Counted from the first letter of the stretch, positions 8,501 to 17,622 are shown. The stretch is DNA of 64,000 bases from Planctomycetota bacterium (GCA_016872775.1 VGZA01000033.1:1-64000); one strand, 5' to 3'. Translations and numbers: made by a program. The notes: a model not told the origin generated them from the sequence alone.

Positions 8501-11500
8501 AGGCGGCGAAGTGGTCGCGGTGGGCACACCGGAGCAGATCATGCAGGTGCCGCGATCGCACACCGGGCAGTCGTTAACCCGGCACCTGCAGCCCCGAACG
8601 TTCGCCGACAGCGTGGGCGTTACGAGCGACTCCACGTCGGCGGGTAATCGTGGAGCGGGCGTTGGACGCGGCAGGAAAAGAACAAAGGCAGCGCCCGCCG
8701 CCGCGCAAGCCGCGCCCGGTCCCGCGCCCGGATTTCTGGCGACGGAGATCTCCGTGCGCGGTGCGCGGCAACATAATCTCCAGGGGATCGACGTTACCAT
8801 TCCGCGCGACCGCATGACCGTTTTCTGCGGCCCCAGCGGTTCGGGGAAGAGTTCCCTGGCGATGGACACCATTTACGCCGAAGGACAGCGACGCTATGTG
8901 GAGAGTTTGAGTTCCTACGCGCGGCAGTTCGTGGCCCAGATGCAGAAGCCGCAGCTCGAACATATCGAAGGCCTGTCGCCCGCCATCGCCATCGAACAGA
9001 AGAACCTCGGCCACACGCCTCGATCCACCGTCGGTACGGTCACCGAAATCTACGATTACCTGCGAATCCTCTTTGCCCGCCTGGGAGTTTCGCACTGCCC
9101 CGATTGTGATCAGCCGATCGGCACGCAGACCGCCGACGAGATCATCGACAAAGTGCTGCGCTATCCGGAGGGCACGCGACTCTACCTGATGGCGCCGTCG
9201 ACGGTCGTCGTCGGCCAGGAATACGCGTCGTTGTGGGACGAGTTGCGAAGTTCCGGTTACGTCCGCGTGCGGATCGACGGCCAGACCTATTCCCTGGACG
9301 CGTTGCCGGCGATCGATCGTCGACGACAGCACCGGGTGGAAGTGGTCGTGGACCGGATTGTGGTGCAACCCAACCAGCGTCGTCGTCTTGCGGACAGCAT
9401 TGAAAATACGCTCGCACTCGGCAAAGGAGTGTTGCATCTGGCGCTGGTCGATGAAAAGCTGCCGGAATCGCGCTGGGAAACCGCGGTCCACAGCCAGCAC
9501 CTGGCGTGCGACCGTTGCGGCAAAAGCTACGAACCGCTGACGCCGCACAGCTTCTCGTTCAATTCGCCGCTGGGCTGGTGTCCGGCCTGCAATGGCCTGG
9601 GGGTGCAGGTCGGGGCAAACCTCGCGGCGCTGGTACGCGACCCGAAATTGACCCTGGATCAGGGAGCGCTCGACCTCTGGCCGAACCTGTCCCGCCCGAT
9701 CGGAGCGGCGATGCTGCAGGCATTTTCCGAGGGCAGCGGGATCCCGACCAACGTACCGTTTCAGGAATTGAACGCCCGGCAACGGCGCTGGCTTCTGCAC
9801 GGGACCGCCGACATCTGGTTCAGCGTCTCGCCTCCGGCAGGAGACTTTCAATTCCAGTTCAAGGGACTGTACCCGGCGCTGGAAGAGGCTTCCCGGATCA
9901 ACCCTTCGCTGCGGATGCGACTGGAATCGTTCGTCGGGGAGGTGGAATGTTCGAATTGCGGCGGCAGCCGGCTGCGCCCCGATGCGGCAGCGGCCCGATT
10001 CCGGGATCGCACGCTGGACGAGATCTGCCGCATGCCGCTGGCGGCGTTGCGCGCCGAGATCGCACGCTGGAACTTGAATGTGCGCGATCGACGGATCGCG
10101 GGTGAACTGCTGCGGGAAATCACCGGCCGCCTGCAGTTCCTGCTCGACGTGGGCCTCGAATATCTGTCACTCTCCCGACCTGCTGCGACGTTGTCCAACG
10201 GCGAAGCGCAACGGATTCGGCTGGCCAGCCAACTGGGGAGCGGGTTGTGCGGCGTGCTGTATGTGCTCGACGAGCCGACGATCGGTTTACATCCCCGCGA
10301 CAACCGCCGGCTGCTGGCGGCGCTGCATAAGCTGCGCGACCTGGGGAATACGCTGCTCGTCGTCGAACACGATCGCGAGGTGATTGAACAGTGCGACGCG
10401 CTCTGTGACTTCGGTCCCGGTGCGGGCAAGCACGGCGGGCGAATCGTCGCGCATGGGCCACCCGACCAGGTGAAACTCGAACTGGAGTCGGTGACCGGGC
10501 CGTATCTTTCCGGTCGCAAGAGCCTGCCGATTCCGTCGAACCGGCGGATCGGCTCCGCCGATTCGCGGCGCCACAACTGGGTGGAGATTCTGGGAGCGCG
10601 CCACAACAACCTCCGCAACATCGATGTGAGAATCCCGCTTGCCACCTTAACCGCTGTCACCGGGCCGAGCGGCAGCGGCAAGAGTTCGCTGATCGAGGAT
10701 GTCCTGTACGCGGCGATCGCGCGCAGGCTGCATCGCGCCGCGCGGAACCCGGGATTGCATACGGAAATACGCGGGCTGGAGTACATCAACAAGGTGATCC
10801 AGGTCGACCAGCAGCCGCTGGGGAATTCACCCAGCTCGAATCCGGCAACCTATACGGGAGTCTTCGACGACATTCGGGAACTTTTCGCGCAGCTGCCGGA
10901 GGCCAAGCTGCGAGGCTATTCACCCCGGCGATTCAGCTTCAATGTGCCAGGCGGTCGATGCGAGGCCTGCGAAGGCAACGGCCAGAAGCGGATCGAGATG
11001 CACTTTCTCCCCGACATCTGGGTCGAATGCGACGCTTGCCGCGGAAAACGATACCACGCCGAGGTGCTGCAGGTCGCTTTCCACGGAAAGTCGATCAGCG
11101 ACGTGCTCGAGATGACCTGCGGCGAGGCACGGGAATTGTTCCAGAACATCCCCGCGATCCGCCGCAAGCTGACGACCTTATGCGATGTGGGACTGGATTA
11201 CCTGACGCTCGGCCAGGCAGCGCCGACACTCTCCGGCGGCGAGGCCCAGCGCGTGAAGCTGGCCGCGGAATTGTCCCGCCCCGACACGGGCCGCACGTTG
11301 TACCTGCTCGACGAACCGACAACCGGCCTGCATTTCAGCGACATTGCCAAGCTGCTGGAGGTCCTGCAGCGGCTGGTCGACCTGGGGAACACCGTCGTCG
11401 TCATCGAACATAACCTCGATGTCATCAAACAGTGCGACTGGATCGTCGATCTTGGCCCGGAGGCGGGTGCGGGTGGCGGCCAGATCGTTGCCCAAGGTAC

Positions 11501-12647
11501 CCCCGAACAGGTTGTCAAACAAGCGAAAGCCGCGCGCAAAGCGGCGCGAACAGGCGATGAACCGATCCGCTCCCATACCGGCGAAGCGCTGGCGGAACCG
11601 TTGAAGGCCGGACCCTATCTGCCGCGCGAACCGTACAAACCACTGCTGGAAACGCAACCCGGCGACATGGAAATCAAGGAGCTTGGCAAGGACGCGAAAA
11701 TGCCCTGGGAGTTGGACGGGCGCGGGTGGCATACGCGGGATCGCGTCGGTCGTAAAGGCGAACCATGCAAATGGGACGGTCGGATCCTGGCGGAGGTGGT
11801 CGATCGTATCCAGCAACTGGGGCAGTTCGCGCCCACGGACTGGACCGAACGCTCCGTTGTCGAAATCCGCCGCAAGGACCTCGACGGCTGGTTCTTTCAT
11901 GCGATCACCGGTGAAGCCTGGCTGCTGAAAATGAAATTCCGCGTCGCCCGCGGCACCTTCAAGCAGCAGGAACTGCAGGAACGCGTCAAGCTTAAGACCC
12001 TGAATGAACTCCACGAACTGCCGATTTACGGCAACGAACCGCGCGTGAAATATAAATCGATCGGAGGTCCCTGGCAGGAAGCGGAAATCCGGGCGCACAC
12101 TTTCGAGGAAATCGATACGCCCGAATTCTGGTCGTTCCTGGAAGAATCGGTGCACGGATACTGCAAAGTGGCCGAGCGGCAAGCCGCGATGCGCGGCCAC
12201 CATCTGCCTTGGCAGGCGCTCGGCATCAAGTGGCATTTCATGCGCAAAGGGTTTCCCGACGGTCGGACCGTGGAATGGGACGATCACCTGTTGGAAAAAC
12301 TGCACGCATTGCTGCAGCAGGTCGCGCCCCATGCCGAGTTTGTCTGGGGTAATCGGACATTCTACAAGTGCAACATCGAGCGGGACCTGCCGAGCTGGGC
12401 GATCGTCTATACGAAGAACCCCACTGCCTTGACACTGATGCTGCGGAGTCGCAAGAACCAGGTGCCGCTGGGTGCGATTACCGGATTCGGCTGCGAGCAG
12501 CAGGTGGACGGGTCGTCGCCGAACGAGGATCTGGTCTACATCCGGTTCCGTTCTTTGGACGACTTGCGTCGCGGGGATTTGCCTGATTTTCTGAAAAAGC
12601 ATGCCGCCGATTTCCGGGCAGCGGCCAGCCATTTTCGTGCTGTTTAG
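5511..12647 (+). CDS. uvrA: Tandem double UvrA fusion (excinuclease ABC subunit A) with an extra C-terminal domain
   Basis: One uninterrupted frame of 2378 residues encodes two full UvrA units. UvrA recognises DNA damage and loads UvrB in nucleotide excision repair. Unit 1 (about 1-1030) has Walker A GVSGSGKSS near residues 33-41 and 725-733, signatures LSGGESQR and LSGGEAQR, and zinc modules CPEC, CTHC and CEACEGNG. A low-complexity insert lies at about 240-305. Unit 2 (about 1076-2030) has CGPSGSGKSS near 1106, GPSGSGKSS near 1717, and its first signature reads LSNGEAQR instead of LSGGE. A 350-residue C-terminal region (about 2033-2378), starting near LPREPYKPLLE, matches no part of UvrA that I know. 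Double UvrA proteins are known in planctomycetes and chlamydiae. Start ATG 5511; no close strong ribosome binding site is visible. Confidence 0.96.
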   Translation: MPASDVIIKGAREHNLRNVDLVLPRNKLICLTGVSGSGKSSLAFDTLYAEGQRRYIESLSTFARQFLGQLPKPDADLIAGLSPSISISQKSSGNNPRSTVGTITEIYDYLRVLMARVGTGHCPECRREITAQTREQILVSILQLPSGTSFSVLAPLIRGQKGEHRDLFSDLLKQGFVRARVDGQVVSLRDDLGLDRQMRHDIELVVDRLVAKGEIRGRLADSVDLALRIGNGNLIISCESDAPSAQSAPGAADGPTRVGADAIGSTLDDELESGLEGRKSGVGDPGVPDRERARSGRRRRTASSATRSGDIVYSISYACTHCQKSFEPPSPQLFSFNSPQGMCGTCDGLGTLFSFDPARLITEPGKSFRDGCVLTIGPWKDLGRWRRHIYQGVADTMERKSQLPANYLLDTPWSDLTAAQRNWWLWGTGSEHITFTWRGGSSPIKYGGKFDGIIPDLRERHRTSKSPPQIRQLESYMTTGPCPACHGLRLNAQAAAVRIRTAAVRFQAENRSYLTLPEICELSVAEACEFFQQLELDSTRTLIASEVLKEIRARLGFLLNVGLDYLTLARTAPTLSGGESQRIRLASQIGSGLVGVLYILDEPSIGLHPRDNDRLLHTLRMLRDMGNTVVVVEHDEETMRAADHLIDFGPGPGVRGGEIVASGPAIAIAGEPRSVTGKYLSGALRIEIPVERRSPSDRWLRVLGARHNNLRNVDIEIPLGAFVCVTGVSGSGKSSLVNDILVEALRRDLNGGEGEPGEFREMLGLQHLDKLIAIDQSPIGRTPRSNPGTYIKVFDAIRDMFTQLPEAKQRGFKPGRFSFNVEGGRCEACEGNGSNRLEMDFLADVWVTCPVCEGRRFNRETLQVKFKEKSITDILEMDVQQALELFENVPQVRQKLQTLHDVGLDYIKIGQPSPTLSGGEAQRIKLARELTKRSTGKTLYLLDEPTTGLHFADIQLLLKVLHGFVDAGNTVLVVEHNLDVIKTADWIIDLGPEGGSGGGEVVAVGTPEQIMQVPRSHTGQSLTRHLQPRTFADSVGVTSDSTSAGNRGAGVGRGRKRTKAAPAAAQAAPGPAPGFLATEISVRGARQHNLQGIDVTIPRDRMTVFCGPSGSGKSSLAMDTIYAEGQRRYVESLSSYARQFVAQMQKPQLEHIEGLSPAIAIEQKNLGHTPRSTVGTVTEIYDYLRILFARLGVSHCPDCDQPIGTQTADEIIDKVLRYPEGTRLYLMAPSTVVVGQEYASLWDELRSSGYVRVRIDGQTYSLDALPAIDRRRQHRVEVVVDRIVVQPNQRRRLADSIENTLALGKGVLHLALVDEKLPESRWETAVHSQHLACDRCGKSYEPLTPHSFSFNSPLGWCPACNGLGVQVGANLAALVRDPKLTLDQGALDLWPNLSRPIGAAMLQAFSEGSGIPTNVPFQELNARQRRWLLHGTADIWFSVSPPAGDFQFQFKGLYPALEEASRINPSLRMRLESFVGEVECSNCGGSRLRPDAAAARFRDRTLDEICRMPLAALRAEIARWNLNVRDRRIAGELLREITGRLQFLLDVGLEYLSLSRPAATLSNGEAQRIRLASQLGSGLCGVLYVLDEPTIGLHPRDNRRLLAALHKLRDLGNTLLVVEHDREVIEQCDALCDFGPGAGKHGGRIVAHGPPDQVKLELESVTGPYLSGRKSLPIPSNRRIGSADSRRHNWVEILGARHNNLRNIDVRIPLATLTAVTGPSGSGKSSLIEDVLYAAIARRLHRAARNPGLHTEIRGLEYINKVIQVDQQPLGNSPSSNPATYTGVFDDIRELFAQLPEAKLRGYSPRRFSFNVPGGRCEACEGNGQKRIEMHFLPDIWVECDACRGKRYHAEVLQVAFHGKSISDVLEMTCGEARELFQNIPAIRRKLTTLCDVGLDYLTLGQAAPTLSGGEAQRVKLAAELSRPDTGRTLYLLDEPTTGLHFSDIAKLLEVLQRLVDLGNTVVVIEHNLDVIKQCDWIVDLGPEAGAGGGQIVAQGTPEQVVKQAKAARKAARTGDEPIRSHTGEALAEPLKAGPYLPREPYKPLLETQPGDMEIKELGKDAKMPWELDGRGWHTRDRVGRKGEPCKWDGRILAEVVDRIQQLGQFAPTDWTERSVVEIRRKDLDGWFFHAITGEAWLLKMKFRVARGTFKQQELQERVKLKTLNELHELPIYGNEPRVKYKSIGGPWQEAEIRAHTFEEIDTPEFWSFLEESVHGYCKVAERQAAMRGHHLPWQALGIKWHFMRKGFPDGRTVEWDDHLLEKLHALLQQVAPHAEFVWGNRTFYKCNIERDLPSWAIVYTKNPTALTLMLRSRKNQVPLGAITGFGCEQQVDGSSPNEDLVYIRFRSLDDLRRGDLPDFLKKHAADFRAAASHFRAV

Positions 12648-12942
12648 TCGGCCGCCCCGCCGTTGTACGCTCGCGTTATCCCCGCACGGTCGTCCTTCGC
12701 AGTTGCGTAAGTCGTGACCTCGATTTATCTTGGAAGTAACAGCTCCGAACCACCCCCGATAGCCCCCGTTCAGCGTTTTAACCCGCCTGGCGATTTGCAG
12801 GGAGCGATGCTGCGAACGAACTCGCCCGGACCGCGGCAGCACCCGCGAATAATTGCACGCCGATGCACCGAGGGCGCGACCGAACAAGAACGCCTGGATA
12901 ACTACAGCGAATCACTACAAGTCGCGAATGAAGGAGAACATC

Positions 12943-13701
12943 ATGCAGCAAACATCGTACCTAGGCCTGATCCTGGCTGTGACCCTCAGCCTGATGGTTT
13001 CCGAGTCGGCAAGCGCCGGTCCTTTCCGGCGCGTCTGGGAACGACGGAAAGCCGAATTGAGTTCGGAGCTCAGCTCCGAATTGTCCGCGGAACTCGCGGA
13101 CAAAACCAAGGCGGTCGAGGAAAAGCTGCAAGGCGATTCCCAAGCCCGATTCGCCGCGGAATCGACAAAACTCGAAAACCAGGTGCAGCAGGAAATCGCC
13201 ACGTTGCGGCAACGCACCAGCGACCAGGTGACCGCCCAGACAAAGCGGTTGAAGGACGCCAACGATGCTCAACTGAAGCTGCTGCGCGAGGAAGCCGAAA
13301 AGAAGGTGCAGGAAGAGGTCGTTAAACTGCGTCAATCGGCCGAAAAGCAGATGCAGGAATCGCTGGTGAAACTCAACGAGCAACTGGCGACCGAAACCAG
13401 GAAGCTGACGCAGGCCACGGAAACGCGTCTGTCGGCGGTTCAGGAAAGTCTGACCAAGAATCTGCAAACGGAATTGAGCAAAGCCAGCGAGCAGGTTGCG
13501 AGCCAGGTGAAGGAGCAATCGAGCAAGATGCGCGAGGAGCTGCAGGAAATGATCCGAGCCGCGACGAAAGCCAACACCGCGCCCAAGGATCCCCAGGACA
13601 CTCCGAGTGAATCGAATCAGGAACAGGCGACGCTGCCCACGACTCCACGCCTCACCGGTTCCGACTCGGATGAGGATGACGGCGACGAGAGCGAACAATA
13701 G
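12943..13701 (+). CDS. Secreted or periplasmic coiled-coil protein
   Basis: The start is chosen at ATG 12943 because AAGGAG lies 6 bases upstream and because the encoded leader, MQQTSYLGLILAVTLSLMV followed by SASAG, is a good Sec signal peptide. The mature part (about residues 27-215) is almost entirely heptad-rich, charged helix (many K, E, Q and A, including SSELSSELSAEL), that is, a long coiled coil without membrane segments. The C-terminal tail is low complexity and ends in acidic DSDEDDGDESEQ. I do not recognise a family. The gene stands alone about 300 bases downstream of uvrA. A structural or scaffolding role in the periplasm is plausible but is only inferred from the coiled coil. Confidence 0.8.
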   Translation: MQQTSYLGLILAVTLSLMVSESASAGPFRRVWERRKAELSSELSSELSAELADKTKAVEEKLQGDSQARFAAESTKLENQVQQEIATLRQRTSDQVTAQTKRLKDANDAQLKLLREEAEKKVQEEVVKLRQSAEKQMQESLVKLNEQLATETRKLTQATETRLSAVQESLTKNLQTELSKASEQVASQVKEQSSKMREELQEMIRAATKANTAPKDPQDTPSESNQEQATLPTTPRLTGSDSDEDDGDESEQ

Positions 13702-13790
13702 TCGTCGAATCGTGCATCGCAAGTCATTCCGCACTCGCCGCGGCAACGCAATTCCCCGAATCGCCGCGGAGTCATAACCGCTGCATCAAG

Positions 13791-14504
13791 TCACTGCGCC
13801 GGGATCGCATGGATCGCCGGTGTCGATGCGGCAATTCCGGTTTCCGACACGACCCAGTTGGCCGCGCGGCGTAGTACCCACGCCGTCGGTGGAATCAAAA
13901 GCACACCAGCGATCAGCTGTGCGCGCGTCATCGACATGATTAACAACATGTCTTCGAGCCGATGGCGATATAGATCGTCGAACAGGCCAAAGCAGGAATC
14001 GGCCGCGACCAGGAGAATGAATGTCGTGACCATCAGGTAGACGACGGTCGTCGGCAGAATCAACATCACAAACGTGGCTCGACGCCGAACCTCGGTCACC
14101 CTGGCGCGCGACATGAATCGCACGGCGCCGGACCACAGCGCAATCACCCCGCAGGATGTGCCGACCAAGACCAGAACAAACATGAATCGCTGCTCAACGC
14201 CGACAAATCGTACGGAATATCCCAGCACCAGCTGAAACTGCACAACAAGCCAGAAGAAGTCGTTGAGTTGGTATCGCAAGGCACCCTTTAGCCGGCCGGC
14301 TCGACGACTGATCGGGCCGAGCATCCACGAGCCCAACAAGATCGGCAGGACGATCGCCAGGAAGATTTCCACGCCGACCGCCCTGGGACCGCCAAGCGTA
14401 TCAACAAATTCGGAAAGATGTCCCAGTGCTTTGCGGAAAAGACGATAGTGGGCCTGAAAATCGCCCAACGTCTCCAGCAGGGACGAGTTCAACGAAAAAT
14501 TCAT
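13791..14504 (-). CDS. Polytopic membrane protein of unknown function
   Basis: The 237-residue protein starts at ATG 14504 and contains about five hydrophobic segments (about residues 44-64, 82-104, 107-130, 142-168 and 194-214), separated by short basic loops such as SRRAGRLKG and SRARVTEVRRR that predict a cytoplasmic side. No catalytic or binding motif is visible and I do not recognise the family. It is transcribed towards the coiled-coil gene (convergent ends, 89 bases apart). Codon use and GC look like the neighbours. Confidence 0.7.
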   Translation of the reverse strand: MNFSLNSSLLETLGDFQAHYRLFRKALGHLSEFVDTLGGPRAVGVEIFLAIVLPILLGSWMLGPISRRAGRLKGALRYQLNDFFWLVVQFQLVLGYSVRFVGVEQRFMFVLVLVGTSCGVIALWSGAVRFMSRARVTEVRRRATFVMLILPTTVVYLMVTTFILLVAADSCFGLFDDLYRHRLEDMLLIMSMTRAQLIAGVLLIPPTAWVLRRAANWVVSETGIAASTPAIHAIPAQ

Positions 14505-14780
14505 ACTTGACTCTTAAAAACCGGATGCCTGGAACGGATTAGCGAACGCTGCCGGATTCGTGGCCGAGTCGTGGGGCGGCAAAACGCATCGGGGCGCAGG
14601 CCCCACCCAGGATTGTAGCGGCGCGGCAACAATCGGAGCCAGTCGACTTTTGCCGGTTCCCAAGAAAGCCCCCGATTTACTTCGCAGGCAACAACGGTAC
14701 GATTGCAGAGAGGGACCAACAGTTCGGAGCCGGATGGCTTACCAGGGGCTTATACCAGGGGATCATTGGGAGGGATCGTG

Positions 14781-15152
14781 ATGAACGAGTCGAAGGTGCG
14801 GGGTGTTGTGCATGTGATTGAGCCGACCAAGTCGTTCGGGCAGCGGGGGTTCCGCAAACGTGTCGTGGTATTGGAGCAACAGAACGGGCGGTTTCCGAAC
14901 TATATCCCGCTGGAATTCACGAACGACGGCTGCGATGCGGTTGACGACCTGCACGTCGGTGATGACATCGAGATCCAATACCGGCTCGGCGGTCGCAAGT
15001 GGCAGAAAGATCCCCAGAGCGAAATCAAGTATTTTCTCAGCGCCGAGGCGATCGGGTTCAATCGGATTGGCGACGCGCCAGGCCCGTCGATCGCCGATGC
15101 GAACAACGCGTTCGCTGAGTCATCCCCCGAAGATGGGGAAGCGCCGTTCTAA
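14781..15152 (+). CDS. DUF3127-like small protein with SSB-like acidic C-terminal tip
   Basis: ATG 14781 is chosen because GGGAGGGA precedes it at suitable spacing; an in-frame upstream start would add a leader without similarity. The 123-residue product begins ESKVRGVVHVIEPTKSFGQ and continues with GFRKRVVVLEQ, a beta-rich pattern typical of DUF3127, a family thought to have an OB-like fold. After a globular part of about 95 residues it has a flexible Ala/Asn/Ser-rich linker and ends SSPEDGEAPF. This resembles the acidic-tail plus Pro-Phe tip of single-stranded DNA-binding proteins (DDDIPF in E. coli SSB). Family assignment is by eye; nucleic-acid binding is inference. Confidence 0.75.
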   Translation: MNESKVRGVVHVIEPTKSFGQRGFRKRVVVLEQQNGRFPNYIPLEFTNDGCDAVDDLHVGDDIEIQYRLGGRKWQKDPQSEIKYFLSAEAIGFNRIGDAPGPSIADANNAFAESSPEDGEAPF

Positions 15153-15256
15153 GGCGTGCTCCGGGAAGTCGGCAGGGGCGCGTCCCCGCCGCGCCTGCGG
15201 GCTTGTGCCGCTGGACGCAAAGTGTCCGGTGGCCCGGTGCGGCATGACGACCCCTT

Positions 15257-17443
15257 TCATTCCCCCGGTGAATCTCCCGCGTTGGCGAAACGAAGCAACC
15301 GCACCTGGCGAAAGTGGGGCGCGAGCTGTTGGCGGACAAACTCCTTGGTCTTTTGTACCGGATCGTCCAGGGGCCGACCCTGGTCGAACTTCGGAGCGCG
15401 GTCCACTTCCGAACGAACGTTGCCCAATTCGTCGAATTCAAAGAACTGTCGTTGATCGTCGTCGGTGAACCGCGGAAGGCCATCGAATAACTGTCGGAAG
15501 TCGATCGGTTCCGGCGCCGTGAGCGGTCCCGCGAGCAGGACCAGGGTCTCCATGCCGGCAACACCGGAATTCGGCCAGGCGGTATCAACCTGTTCGGGTA
15601 ACGACAGGGATTGCACCGGTTGCGCATGCTCCGGATAGGTGTCCCAATTTCCTGGCTGCCAGGGATAAACGGGGAAGGCTTCGCCTCGCGCATCGACCCA
15701 GATCAGCCAGACCGATGTCGATACCGGGAAACGGGCCTCGATGCGGATGCCATCCAGGCTGCGGATCGGCAAGATGCCTCGCTCACGAATCGATCGTCCT
15801 TGCCGCTTCGCATCCCCTTTGCGCCACACGGCAATGTCGAACTCAAAAGCGGCCGGATCAGTGGACGGATATTGCGGCCGCGTGGCGATTGAACTTGCTG
15901 GCCGTCCACCGGGCTCGGGCGGCGGGGAAGCGTCGCTGCGATTGTCCGTCGGCTTTCGGTCCGACTCGTTCGAATCGTCGGAAGCCTGGGCGGCATGAGG
16001 ATCGAGCGAGCGGCGGCCCAGCGGCGATGCCAGAAACAGAGCTGGGATTGCCGCCAGCAACAGCAGCACGGCGGTGGCTCCAAGGACGGCGCGCTGGCGA
16101 CGTGGTGTCGGTTCCATCGCGGCGTCGAAAGCGGGCGGTGATGTCGCGACCGAGGGCCCCGCATCGACCTGCGTCGTACTGTTCAAACGGGCCAGGTGAT
16201 CCTGCAACTCCGACGCCACTTGTTCCGCGCTGGCGTAGCGTTCCGCCGGTTCCTTGCGCAGCAGGCGCTCGACCAATTCGGCGAGAAACGCCGGGACACG
16301 GTTGTTGACGGCGTCGAGTCGCGGCGGATCCCATTCGACCACGCGGCGACCTGTCTCCAGGCTGGTCCGCGCGAGGAATGGAGAGTCGCCGGTCACCATC
16401 GCGTAGATCACGCATCCGAGGCCGAACAGGTCAGCGCGGGAATCGACCGTTTCACCTCGCGCCTGTTCCGGCGACATGTACGCGGGTGTTCCTACCGCCA
16501 GGTTGTTGGAAGTCAATTCGACGTTGTCTACCGCGCACATCGCCAAGCCGAAGTCCGAAAGCTTGACTCGCTCAACGCCGTTTTCCAACAGGACGTTGCT
16601 CGGTTTCACGTCGCGATGCACGACGCCCTGTGCATGCGCGGCGGCCAGTCCGCTGGCAATCTGCGCCGCGATCCGCAGGATTTCGACCGGCTTCAAGCGT
16701 GGCGTGAGTTTGATTCGTTCGCGCAAGGTGCGGCCGGAGACAAACTCCATCACCAGCAGCGGCAAACCGCCGATTTCTTCCACGGCGTAGATCGTGACCA
16801 CATTGGGATGGTTGATCGCGGCGGCGGCGCGCGCTTCGCGGATAAACCGCCGACGGGCCGTGCTGTTCTCGGCCACCGATCGCTTCAATATTTTCAGCGC
16901 GACCATCCGCCGCAGCTGCTCGTCGTATGCATTATACACGGTGCCAAATGCCCCCGCACCGATCCGCGAAAGCAATTCGTACTTTCCCAACCGCCGCCCA
17001 CCCCCAAATTCGTCGGCATGCGGTTCGGCACGGCGCTCCATGCCTGAAGGTACGCGCGTGGGAATGATCGAGGAATCCGGATCGAAACTCAGGTCGTCAA
17101 AATCAGGGTCGCTGTATGCTTTGTCGCTGAAACCGAGTTCGCGCCGATTGTAGGAGACGTCGCAGAGGTCCTCGGATACCGATCGTCTCGAAGACGCTTC
17201 GACATCGGCCGAACTATGGGGCGCTTCCCTCGCCGCGTCAAGCTCCGAGGCCAGACGTGTCGCCAGTTCACTCTCCTGCGGTTCATCCCGCGGCGGATGC
17301 TGTCGGATCCAGTCGACCGCTTCGCGGCAGTTCCGGCAGAGGGCTAAATGCTCCTGGCAGACGGCCGCGCGGTCGTCCTCCAGACTGTCGCGCACAAGCT
17401 CCACCAACTCCTGTTCGCTGGGGCAGTTTGCCAGACGATTCAT
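15257..17443 (-). CDS. Membrane-anchored serine/threonine protein kinase with N-terminal zinc-finger-like segment
   Basis: The 728-residue protein starts at ATG 17443. Residues 7-40 hold a Cys/His cluster (CPSEQE... CQEHLALCRNC) like the zinc-binding anti-sigma-factor domain. The kinase domain (about 155-420) is complete: glycine loop IGAGAFGTV, lysine in VALKILK (184), catalytic HRDVKPSN (about 277-284), DFG (297-299) and AYMSPEQARG. A Pro/Ala-rich linker leads to one hydrophobic segment (about 450-470, LLLLAAIPALFLASPLG). The rest (about 540-728) resembles the DUF4384-type sensor region seen after other planctomycete kinases (VSTSVWLIWVDARGEAF). Planctomycetes often place such kinases next to an ECF sigma factor, but none is seen here. 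Membrane signalling is the likely role; the substrate is unknown. Confidence 0.93.
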   Translation of the reverse strand: MNRLANCPSEQELVELVRDSLEDDRAAVCQEHLALCRNCREAVDWIRQHPPRDEPQESELATRLASELDAAREAPHSSADVEASSRRSVSEDLCDVSYNRRELGFSDKAYSDPDFDDLSFDPDSSIIPTRVPSGMERRAEPHADEFGGGRRLGKYELLSRIGAGAFGTVYNAYDEQLRRMVALKILKRSVAENSTARRRFIREARAAAAINHPNVVTIYAVEEIGGLPLLVMEFVSGRTLRERIKLTPRLKPVEILRIAAQIASGLAAAHAQGVVHRDVKPSNVLLENGVERVKLSDFGLAMCAVDNVELTSNNLAVGTPAYMSPEQARGETVDSRADLFGLGCVIYAMVTGDSPFLARTSLETGRRVVEWDPPRLDAVNNRVPAFLAELVERLLRKEPAERYASAEQVASELQDHLARLNSTTQVDAGPSVATSPPAFDAAMEPTPRRQRAVLGATAVLLLLAAIPALFLASPLGRRSLDPHAAQASDDSNESDRKPTDNRSDASPPPEPGGRPASSIATRPQYPSTDPAAFEFDIAVWRKGDAKRQGRSIRERGILPIRSLDGIRIEARFPVSTSVWLIWVDARGEAFPVYPWQPGNWDTYPEHAQPVQSLSLPEQVDTAWPNSGVAGMETLVLLAGPLTAPEPIDFRQLFDGLPRFTDDDQRQFFEFDELGNVRSEVDRAPKFDQGRPLDDPVQKTKEFVRQQLAPHFRQVRLLRFANAGDSPGE

Positions 17444-17622
17444 ACGCGGTTCCTGATGCCTTGGCCTGCGGGACGGTCCGGTGCCAGGCGGGCGAACGAA
17501 CCCGCCGGCGCGATCCCAACTATATCCACCTCGCAAATTAGTTACAAACCCTCAGTTGAGGGGATTGGCGGCGTTTGTTTCCGCGGGATTCGGTACCGTT
17601 GCGGAATCGGGCGGCTCGGATT

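Noticed and set aside
5511-12647. UvrA double copy as an assembly duplication
   Set aside because: The two units differ clearly in sequence and are joined in frame by a distinct linker; double UvrA proteins are known in planctomycetes and chlamydiae.
11178-12887. A 569-residue open frame on the minus strand
   Set aside because: It is antisense to the uvrA 3' end, has no family motif, and such long mirror frames are expected in GC-rich coding DNA.
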